DNA of 64,000 nucleotides from Prostheceraeus crozeri (Eukaryota; Platyhelminthes; Polycladida; Euryleptidae), in the NCBI GenBank assembly GCA_907163375.1, contig CAJQUW010005267.1:434001-498000 (forward strand). Reading direction: 5' to 3'. The notes under the pieces were generated by a model. The model did no database searches. It was given only the letters and a program-made list of their open reading frames with translations, and was not told the origin of the DNA. The stretch's first letter is position 1; each line of letters begins with the position of its first letter. The position numbers and the translations under genes are program-made. Shown here one piece after another: positions 35,616 to 44,877 of the stretch.

Positions 35616-36546
35616 TCCGAAAAATTTTAAGAACAAAGTTCTTAGTATAACCATTGCATTCAAAAATTTTCAGAATTTTCTCAATTTCATCATGAAATAT
35701 ATTCCAATTGCTGGCTACCGTATATGCTCTACTCAGCATTCCAATAACCAGACCCCGGTGCCACGCTCTTGGACAGTTTGCTTCAAAATATAATAGCACA
35801 TTTGTGAACGTTTCTTTTCTAAAGATGCTAGTTTCCAAATTATTCGTAATATTTATTTTAACATCCAAGAATGCTATACTATTGCCTCCAATATCTACAG
35901 TAAATTTTAAATTTTTGTGTTGTCTATTTAAAAATTGGTGAACCGTTCTACTTTCTTTATATCATCAAAAACGCAAATGCAATCATCTACATATCTTGCG
36001 TAATAAAGTGGACTGCATTCTTCATTCATCCAATTTTGTTCCATATGTGACAAAAATAGATTTGCGAGTGTAGGAGCAAGGGGGGAGCCCATACTTACAC
36101 CATCTATCTGCTTAAACATTTGGTCATTAAATAAAAATTGACCACTCGTGGCAAACAGGCACAGTTTTTTAAATACATCCCTGCCAGACAAAGGCTTATT
36201 AGTTGAATTCTTATCATAGACTAAATTAGCCGCCAGCTCAATTGTTTCATTTACAGGTATGTTCGTGAACAGTGATTCAACATCATAACTAATTAAAATA
36301 TGTTTGTCATGAAAAAGTTCTTGATTTTTATTAATTTCTTCTATCAAGTGAGAGGTAGAATTCAACATATGTTTCGAATTTATATGTGGTTTTATTAGAT
36401 GATCTAAAAATTTTGCCAAATTGTAACTTGCAGAGCCAATAGTATTTATTATTGGTCTCATAGGTTTGTTATCTTTGTGCACTTTCACAGTACCATAGAG
36501 CCTACCGGGCTCACTGCCAGAAGGACTAATAAACTTGTACGTTTTA
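35616..36546 (-). pseudogene. Penelope-like reverse transcriptase, left arm
   Basis: Read on the - strand it gives GRLYGTVKVHK, RPIINTIGSASYNLAKFLD, SYDVESLFTNIPV (RT motif A), DGVSMGSPLAPTLANLFL (motif B) and YARYVDDCI (motif C). The frame breaks at TNF by one missing T in a homopolymer near 35937. It resumes as FTVDIGGN and AFLDVKI in the next frame, then runs to about codon NGYTKNF before the insertion ends. Upstream RT parts and the endonuclease are missing. The right arm carries the same homopolymer break, so the lesion predates or accompanied the pairing. Confidence 0.85.
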
Positions 36547-36567
36547 CTGTAAAAAGTAATTGATGAG

Positions 36568-37651
36568 AAAACGTACAAGTTTATTAGTCCTTCTGGCAGT
36601 GAGCCCGGTAGGCTCTATGGTACTGTGAAAGTGCACAAAGATAACAAACCTATGAGACCAATAGTAAGTACTATTGGCTCTGCAAGTCACAATTTGGCAA
36701 AATTTTTAGATCATCTAATAAAAACATATGTTTTTAAAATGTTGCAAAATATGTTGTAAAAATATATGTAAAAACATAAATCGAAACATATGTTGAATTC
36801 TACCTCTCACTTGATAGAAGAAATTAATAAAAATCAAGAACTTTTTCATGACAAACATATTTTAATTAGTTATGATGTTGAATCACTGTTCACGAACATA
36901 CCTGTAAATGAAACAATTGAGCTGGCGGCTAATTTAGTCTATGATAAGAATTCAACTAATAAGCCTTTGTCTGGCAGGGATGTATTTAAAAAACTGTGCC
37001 TGTTTGCCACGAGTGGTCAATTTTTATTTAATGACCAAATGTTTAAGCAGATATGTGGGAGTTTGAGCTGTTGTGCGTTGCCGTTCCGTTCGCATATTGG
37101 AAGTCTGTGTGTGATTATCTAATCGCGACTTTCCCTCTTCCCGTGCTAACTGCATGTGACGTCACTATTGACCATTAGCTGTGAATAAAGCTGAAACTCA
37201 TATCACATCAAGTATGACATAAGCATGTTCTATTGAGAAGAGAGCACCTTCTTATTGACACGAATTGCTGTTTTTCCTTGCGTCAATACAAGATAGATGG
37301 TGTAAGTATGGGCTCCCCCCTTGCTCCTACACTCGCAAATCTATTTTTGTCACATATGGAACAAAATTGGATGAATGAAGAATGCAGTCCACTTTATTAC
37401 GCAAGATATGTAGATGATTGCATTTGCGTTTTTGATGATATAAAGAAAGTAGAACGGTTCACCAATTTTTAAATAGACAACACAAAAATTTAAAATTTAC
37501 TGTAGATATTGGAGGCAATAGTACAGCATTCTTGGATGTTAAAATAAATATTACGAATAATTTGGAAACTAGCATCTTTAGAAAAGAAACGTTCACAAAT
37601 GTGCTATTATATTTTGAAGCAAACTGTCCAAGAGCGTGGCACCGGGGTCTA
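36568..37651 (+). pseudogene. Penelope-like reverse transcriptase, right arm
   Basis: This is the same protein as the left arm on the + strand: GRLYGTVKVHK near 36609, SYDVESLFTNIPV near 36868, then a break at 37049 by the solo LTR. It resumes at DGVSMGSPLAPTLANLFL (37297 onward) and YVDD near 37405. The frame has a small insertion at about 36725-36783, the LTR interruption and the shared missing-T break at TNF (near 37470). The arm stops at 37651, before the end of RT, without any endonuclease. It is inactive. Confidence 0.85.
37054..37290 (+). mobile_element. Solo LTR, 237 bp, in the right Penelope arm
   Basis: The block begins TGTGGGAG and ends CAATACA (TG...CA ends). It is flanked by the 5-bp duplication AGATA (37049-37053 and 37291-37295), and AATAAA at 37184-37189 fits an LTR polyadenylation signal. 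The left Penelope arm keeps the uninterrupted site (AAGCAGATAGATGG on its coding strand), which proves the boundaries. A 5-bp duplication suits Gypsy- or BEL-type elements. The solo state implies recombination between two LTRs. The strand is inferred from AATAAA. Confidence 0.75.
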
Positions 37652-37664
37652 GTTCCTATATGAA
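37652..37664. repeat. 13-bp target duplication, right copy
   Basis: GTTCCTATATGAA, identical to 35603-35615. Confidence 0.7.
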
Positions 37665-38136
37665 GATAGGTGCCTATCTAATGACAGGATTTATGTAATG
37701 ATATGATTTATCTAGTGACCGGTGCATATCCATGATGTGGTCAACACAATGTCGTCATTGACCACTTTACATGCAGTTTTCATCCTACAACACATGTCAC
37801 TTTATTAAATGATTCCATTTTTCATTTCTCATTATTGTTTTCTATACCTGGAAGAACATGACTGTACTTTTGTTATCAATTAGGGATTCTTTTCATATTC
37901 CCTTCTCCCGATGTACTCTAGTAGTAGAGTTCTTTGAGGTTGTAGGTTGATTTACAGTGTGATAAATAGCTGTTCAAACATCACATTTCTCAATTCACAC
38001 TTCATGCACGCATTCGATGAGGAATACCTGGATTAGTAGTCTTCTGAGTGGCAATGAAATCTGGTAACGACACATTACCGTAGGCTGTCATGCATGGACT
38101 ATAATCATTCCTTTAACTTTTAATCGTCACTTTCAG

Positions 38137-38151
38137 GAAGGAAGTGCGCAG
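38137..38151 (+). CDS. Candidate 15-nt NCX microexon
   Basis: A pyrimidine-rich stretch and CACTTTCAG precede GAAGGAAGTGCGCAG, followed by the consensus donor GTAAGTGG. Five codons (EGSAQ) in phase 0 fit directly after Gln288 at the end of the 33462-34333 exon and before the phase-0 block at 47773. They would lie at the start of the cytoplasmic loop. The support is splice-site quality and phase only, as the piece is too short for homology. Confidence 0.4.
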
Positions 38152-40196
38152 GTAAGTGGAAACACAATTTGTAAAATATTAGAGTGTTAACTACCTCATG
38201 TTGTGAGCTTGCTGCACAAAATGTACACAATCACATCGTGCTATTCGTCGTGAAGAAGCCGCCCTCAATGTCATCGTTCAACGCTACGATTAAGCTACCG
38301 ATCCGTTATTGAAATTAGTGTACACTGCATTGTTATGTCATCATCTTTGAAGGTTTAGATGGTGACATTTGGTAACAGTCGATGGTGTCGGGTGAATTAT
38401 TCGCTCTGGTAGTTGCTTCCATAGATGATTTACATAGCAGGGCCGGTTGTTTGTTGTCTCGAACGAAAAAGAGAGACTAAAAAATTATCTTTTAATGAAA
38501 AAATATTGCACAAGTCAGCCTTCGAGTGTAACTAAAAACACTGAAAATCTGTCTCAACGCTGGAACTGGATAGTAGCTATTCTATGAAACAAGAAAGTTC
38601 AAGGCATGTAGAAATGCGGGAACCGAAAACGGACGAGGATTTTTTTTGGTTTCTTGCCCGCCTAGGATCACAGAAAAACTTACTGTATCATCATAAATCT
38701 CTGTGTGTGGCGAATGTCCAAGAATAAAGTTAACAATTTCAAGTAAACTATGCTATTGACTTATTTTATTGAATTATATAATTTCATCTCTCATAGTGCA
38801 TGGATTCAAATACGCGTGGTGCTATCGAATTAGGTATTTACTAAAAAAACTTCGTACATCAAAACTATGGGATCAACAGTTAGCGGCTGATAAAAAATTC
38901 ATATTCTAGAATTGCAAAGATTCCGATTAACTCATTATCATATAGAAAATATCCACAACGAAAGACTGCCTCTCTTGGTTTGAGTTCCTAAGAATTATGC
39001 CTGCTTGATAGAGTTAAAACACATCCATATGGAATGTAGGGATATCAACATCATACAAATGTAAGGCATAAAATCATAAATTCATTGCAGATGTTGTTAG
39101 TGGAAGTAACAGGAATCGATAAAAGTGTGGATAGCGTGAACTGTGAACGATTTAAGAGTAGAAACCCTACATTGTCTTTTCGATTGAGCCCACGCGCCTT
39201 TTTTCATGAATATGTTCATGTAATCATTACTTGTAATTGCATTCTGATGATTTTGAAAATGAATATTATTGACTTGTTGACTCAAGTTTTAATTCCACGA
39301 AGAGAGAAATTGGTGCAGGAAAAAGCGAAACAGGTGAAACTGGAGATCATTTATGATATTGTATTGAATTACGCTAATTGTAGAATTTGCTTGCGCAGGT
39401 GTAGATCAATCATGCCAGAGTGATCTAGCATTTTGATGTAGACCTAACATAGATTGTTGACGTTTATGATTAAATTACAGACGATATTCTTGTCATAATT
39501 CTATTGAAATGTACTTGTCATAAGGGTGTAAAGTGGTTAGCTAGAATCGGAAATATGTCTGAATGGAGGGCTGCAGTAGCTAGTAAATATGAATAATGTT
39601 GGAGAAAATGTGATCAAGTGCTTGAAGTAATTGTTTTGACATGTACTGGAAGTCCTGCCATCATTAAAGGAAAGTGGTGTATTTGATTTTACAATGTGAA
39701 AATGACAATTATTCCAAACTTGGAAATAATGGACCTTTTAGGTATTACTGAAAATTTATGACAGCGTTCAATCTCGTTATATTCGATTTTGTTATCACGA
39801 AATTTTCAGATTTATTCAATTTGTAGAAAGGGTTCTCAAAAGTTAATTGCAGCTTACTAGGACAAGCAAAGCAATCAGCAATTTTCATGGCAGCTGAATA
39901 CAAGTAATTAATTCATTAATGCCCTCAAAACATTTTTCATTTTTTTCATATTCCTTTACAAGTGGAATTTGCAGGAATTCTAAATATTGTTAGAGGTTGT
40001 GAGTGACACCGCTAGAATTGCGTTGGTCTCTCTCTCTCTCTCTTGACTACGACATTTTTGCCGCTGTTGGCCAATTGACCCCAGAAACATCGTGTAGAAA
40101 GCGTGCAGAAGTGCTGCATTTGTATTAATAGCCTAATCGTGATTGTATAATGTCACCATTCGATTGATCATTAATGTTATACTTTGACTGGAAATA
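38152..40196 (+). other. Noncoding, probably NCX intron
   Basis: A 112-codon frame at 39085-39423 has no recognised motif. A TC run lies at 40027-40043. No other repeat was noticed. Confidence 0.45.
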
Positions 40197-40465
40197 CACT
40201 GCAAACCGTAGAGTACGAAAGCTGGTTGATTTTGACTACGAAAACGATGTACAGAAAGAGAATAACAAAATGTACGAAAGCACTGTTGTTCGTGTTGATG
40301 CACTTCGAAAGCGATTGGCTTTCCTGTTGGATAATAAAGATAATCAATAGGAAAGCCAATCGCTTTCGTAGTGTATGAGCACGAAGAACAGCGCTTTCGT
40401 GCATTTTGATATTCTCGTTTTGCACATCGGTTTCGTAAGTAGCTTTGGTATTGCAGTTTGCAGTG
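40197..40465. repeat. Long imperfect palindrome rich in ACGAAAG words
   Basis: The arms start CACTGCAAAC (40197) and its inverse at 40456-40465. They fold around a centre near 40337. The inner arms are the strongest: GAAAGCGATTGGCTTTCCT against its reverse complement. Words such as TACGAAAGC recur several times per arm. The apparent frames on both strands follow from the symmetry. It is a foldback element without coding content. Confidence 0.6.
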
Positions 40466-41951
40466 ATAGTTAGTATTTCGAAATGAAGTGATATCATGAC
40501 TTATTTCATAAACTGATATGGGGTATTCTCTTCGGCATTACTCCTACAATCACGCACATGCACAACTTTACTCAGGTTGTTAATTACCATTCATCTGCTC
40601 ATGTATGTACGAGTACATACTCAACACATTCCGCACCACATGTTCTAGTTTTAAGTGAACATTTTATTCATCTTCTAGTTCCCCGTTTATGTGACAACTG
40701 AAATTGCACGTTCCGTTCGGCTTTTTATTACATAGTAAATGCATGCTCGTATATCCTTTATCATCACCAATGCAGTTTGATGTTCATATACACGCATGGT
40801 AATCACAAAAATGTAATTCATTCATGAAATTTCAGATACTTGATGTAACCAGCTGCGTAAGTCTTTCTTGCAACCGTTCTCATCGCGCCTTACCTATTTT
40901 CATTCAACACGTTAATTGATTGCTCGTATGTATACAGTTAATCAGTGAATAGACTCATTACGTGTAGGCATAATAGACTGGTGATAATACTGGCAGAAGT
41001 TCACAAATAATAGACTGCAACGATTGCAAAATCCTGCTACAAGTGCTATTAACTAAAACCACTATTTTCTGAAAAGTAATGAAGGGAAGATTTTTGATAA
41101 GCATTCTTGTATAATGGTTTTTTGGGGTCACTAGAGATCAAAAGAAAACAATATCTTGCTTTTTAGTGTTTTTTGCAGTTTATCAGGAGCTTCTTTATTA
41201 TCTCAGCCTTACTTAGCTAAACCTAAAAGGAATATGATAGAAAACATCAATAAATCCATGTCAAAATAACAAATTAGTCAAAAATGGCTTCGTGGTGTTT
41301 TTCAACATGGTACCTGCTAAAACGGTCAGGAACATGAAAAGCTTGGTGATCCCTGTATGCGCTACGATGTAGGAGCTGTTTGGGTGAATGTATTGGAAAT
41401 GCCCCTTTGAAATAGAAGCTGTCATTGTCTAATATCATTTTATACTATTCTGTCTTGATTTAGCACAATATGTGTAGTTAGCATTAGTACCTGTTGTAGT
41501 TATTCTATTCGTGTAGTTAGCATTAGTTCAAATATGTTGAGCAAGTAGTACCTGCCCACGACGGTCAAAGAGTTAATGCAAACTTAATGCGAGACAATCC
41601 TGCAATCAATGTATGATAATGTATGTAGAATGTTCGTATATGTATTTCAATTAACATCAATAGCAAACTTTTGCAGCTTATATCAATCAATCAATTAATT
41701 TCAATGTTTTGATCACAAAATTCAATTATCTGCTGTCAATAATCAATTAATTGCAATTAATTTTAGAAGCCACTGGGTTATGTTGAAAACTCGCATTTTT
41801 GGTTATCTGTATATTTGTAGTCACATGCATGTGTCAATTCCTCATTCAATGTCTCCTTAACCCCTTGATGTACGCTCATCCCTAGCCGACTTCGTAATTG
41901 TGTAATGCGCCCACTAGTTGCTGTGAGGACTTCACCCAAATATCAGTTCAG
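40466..41951. other. No recognisable gene
   Basis: GTGTAGTTAGCATTAGT is repeated directly about 41 bp apart near 41472 and 41513. An AATCAATTAATTG-rich patch at 41685-41762 resembles the interior of the element at 56963. Nothing coding was found. Confidence 0.4.
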
Positions 41952-42159
41952 TATCCAGTTAAGCCATTTTTAACTTATGTCATGTAACTGATGTCTAGAC
42001 TTATTATGAGCAGCATCTCAAAGAAATCATACCTTTGAAATGCTGCTCATTATAATAGGTAACTTGAATCGCACTACTTCTTAATGTTTTGTCATAGACT
42101 TTTTCGGCGAAGTCTTACATCAGTTACATGACATAAGTTAAAAATGGCTTAATTGGATA
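41952..42159. repeat. Nested foldback element, arms about 43 bp
   Basis: The left arm, about 41952-41994, includes AAGCCATTTTTAACTTATGT. Its reverse complement lies at about 42117-42159, with few mismatches. A second hairpin is nested inside at about 42001-42056 (GAGCAGCAT...ATGCTGCTC). It is a MITE-like structure with no coding frame. Confidence 0.65.
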
Positions 42160-43326
42160 ATTACAGTGAATGATCCCATGCTGAAGAATGAATGAAAATA
42201 CCATGCAATTCCTGGAAATTGAACTATTGGCTACATTGAATAACTAATAGCAGAAAACATATTCATTTTTATGGTTTGTCACAAGAAGTGAGGGGACATT
42301 CATTATGATTTAATGATGTTTTCCCTCAAATCGTGGCAAATTGACCTTCTTTCATGCCGTGTTTATCCGATGGTATACATGACACACTCCCTCTCTTGGG
42401 GTAAATATTTGCCTTTTCTTTCTGATGACACCTGGGTAAGCTTTAAGGCCTGTAATCATCACAGAATGTTCGATCAATCGAAACTAGTAGAATCCCTGCG
42501 CCCTTCTACGCTTGAAAATTCAGTCTTTCTCTCGATTCTTCTTGCCAACTGTGAGCATTTGAGCAGTTAACTATACATGAATTTATTTTTTTGAATAATA
42601 TGTAGATTTTTCTACATATTGATGGACTTCTACTATTTTCCAAAAGACTACCGGTGCTTTCGCAGCACACAATTTTCCGGGAATTTAAGCAAGATGTGCT
42701 TGAACTTCCCTTAACTTTTTCACGGGGTGCGCTTTTGTGTCCTGCTGTCTCCAAGGGTAATTGTTCTGAAAAAAAATCACCTTCACTCCGCTTAAAGTGT
42801 AGCCTTGCAGGCGGTGGGGTTTATTTGTGCCCCTTCTTTATTTTATGACTTCTCCGAAATGCTTTGCAGCAGCAGCACCAAAGTTTGAGAAAGTTTTTGT
42901 ATTTGTAGTTAGATAAATATATTGGGCACGTGATGGTGATATTCTGCGTGCCTGTCTGGTCAAGAAAAGTAGGAGTAATATCGATGGTCAAATCAAAGCA
43001 AGCAGGTTTTCTGTTTGCAAGTGAAATGCGTGCATCAATACGAGACGGATAATAGTGACTCATCATTGGCCTCGCAGACGAGCAAGCTAACACTTTCAAT
43101 CCATTTTTTCTCCCAACGGCAGAAGTGCGCCAGCCTCCATACCCGTCTACGTTTGCTGTTGTCATTCTTGCGGAAAATGACCTCCCCAGGGCAGCGTCTG
43201 AAATTTTTTGCAATATTTCAAAAAGCTGTATGTAGTTTCCTACTTAGTTGTACACACATATGAATTGTAAACGCACAAAATGTGGTCTACAAGCATCAAG
43301 AAAGATCCTCATGTAGTAGCCCAATA
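42160..43326. other. No recognisable gene
   Basis: Frames of 64-130 codons exist on both strands (for example 42821-43213, -) but none shows a domain or splice context. Confidence 0.4.
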
Positions 43327-43328
43327 TA

Positions 43329-44875
43329 CAGGGTGCGGCAAAAGATCTCCCCGATTTTATATGGTATTGAAAAGTAAACGAAGATAATGATATGAAAAAT
43401 ATTTGTATCCTAGAAAAGTACATGTTATGCCATTATGATATTTTACTTTTTGATTTCACCGAATTTGTATGTTAAGAAAACGACGACAAAACTATGAAAA
43501 ATTTTCTATTCCAGAACAGTAAATGTATGAAACTATGTCAATTTAGGTTTTGAAAATTACGTCGCTTAAGTGTCGGCCGTCATTGTCGATGCAGTAGCGA
43601 AGCCTCTCGCGAAAGTTTTCCATTACACTACGAACCATGTCGATTGGAATGTTAGCAATTTCCTGTGTTATTGTTGCCTTTAAGTCTTGCAAGTTTCTTG
43701 GTCGGTGTTTGTAGACTTTTGATTTGATGTGTCCCCACAAGAAAAAATCACAAGGGGACAAATCTGGCGAACGTGGAGGCCAGCCAATATCACCTCGTAA
43801 AGAGATCAAACGACTCGGGAACAAATTTTGGAGGATGGTGAGTGACCGGCGTGAGGTATGCGATGTAGCACCATCTTGTTGGAACCACAAGTCCTCCTGA
43901 TCATTGAGTAAATCGGTGACTTTCGGACGGAGAAAATGCTCTAGCATTTTACAATAACGATCAGACGTTACCGTTACTGTAACACCATCCTCTTCAAAAA
44001 AAAGGACCCCAAACTCCGAAATTTCCTACGGCACACCAAACAGTAACTTTCGGACTGTGGAGCGGTCGCTGATGAAGTTCCTGAGGATTGGTGTCAGACC
44101 AGTAGCGAAAGTTCTGTTTATTAACTATCCCCGATAAATGGAAATGCGCTTCATCGCTGCAGATCATAACGGCTGTAGGGGGAACCTCCCTGAGAATGTC
44201 TCCACACAAAGTTGTTCTGGTTTCATAGTCTGTCTCATTCAACTCCTGCACGACCATCATTTTGTAGGGATGCATGTTGAGTTGCTGATGTAAAATTCTG
44301 CGGACACTTCGATCTGACATGCCTAGGGCAGTCGCATGTTTCCGTGCTGAACGCCTGGGAGAGTGCTGTATCGAAGCTGTCACAAGTGTAACATTCTCTA
44401 CCCCTGTTGCGGTCCTTGGTCGGCCGGGACTTTGTCTTTTTAAAGCTGAGCTAGTGAGTCTAAAATTTGAAACCCAAAGGCGAATCGTCTTTCCCTCTGG
44501 GACAGGAGCATGACGACCGAGTTCAAAACGCCTACGGAACGCGCGCTGCGTCGTTATCACGGATTCACCGTTCTTGATATGTTCCTCGACAACAAAGGCA
44601 CGATGCTTTCCACTCCACGCCATGACAATGCAATACCAAGAATGCTGTTATACGGCACGTGAACGCCAATAAGAGAGCGGAGATTAGTCACTTCAGCAGT
44701 GTCTTTTGTTAACCTAGACTATCGGAATCGCAAATAAGAGAAGACACGTTTTGCATAGAAAATATGATAATGGCATTATATGAACTACTTTTGGAATGTA
44801 AAAGAATTATTGCATCTGTCTTCTTTTTCGTTTCATAGCTATGGCAAATAGGGGAGATCTTTTTGCCGCACCCTG
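43329..44875 (-). mobile_element. Full-length DD41D (rosa-like) mariner element
   Basis: The ends are inverted repeats of about 26 bp starting CAGGGTGCGGCAAAA. They differ by one A in the A-run, followed by GATCTCCCC, with weaker similarity further in. TA dinucleotides at 43327-43328 and 44876-44877 are the Tc1/mariner target duplication. The 1547-bp unit contains one transposase gene on the - strand and little else, as expected for a complete element. It may sit in an NCX intron. Confidence 0.9.
43543..44623 (-). pseudogene. DD41D mariner transposase, one-base frameshift
   Basis: This is a cut-and-paste transposase of the IS630-Tc1-mariner superfamily. The start ATG is at 44623 (MAWSGKHRAF). 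An N-terminal helix-turn-helix region of the DUF4817 type precedes a GRPR AT-hook-like linker at about 67-70 and a second HTH near 103-112. The catalytic triad is Asp157 (CSDEAHF), Asp250 (FQQDGATSH) and Asp292 (SPDLSPCDFFLWG), the last two separated by 41 residues, as in the rosa group. The reading frame is complete except for one extra base in an A8 run at 43996-44003 (+ strand), which truncates the product after Phe209. Without it the protein would have 359 residues. The A8 could also be a sequencing error. Confidence 0.9.
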
Positions 44876-44877
44876 TA

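Larger units (their letters stand above)
35616..37651. mobile_element. Head-to-head Penelope-like element pair (foldback)
   Basis: Two 5'-to-5' copies of one Penelope-like retroelement meet at a 21-nt spacer (36547-36567). The left arm, 35616-36546, reads on the - strand. The right arm, 36568-37651, reads on the + strand. They are nearly identical where they overlap. A 13-bp exact direct repeat flanks the whole unit, which points to one insertion event. The left arm reaches about 135 bp further towards the 3' end. The right arm carries a roughly 50-bp AT-rich insertion at about 36725-36783 and a solo LTR at 37054-37290. Neither arm encodes the C-terminal GIY-YIG endonuclease usual in this family. 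Inverted or tandem partial copies are known for Penelope elements. Confidence 0.82.
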
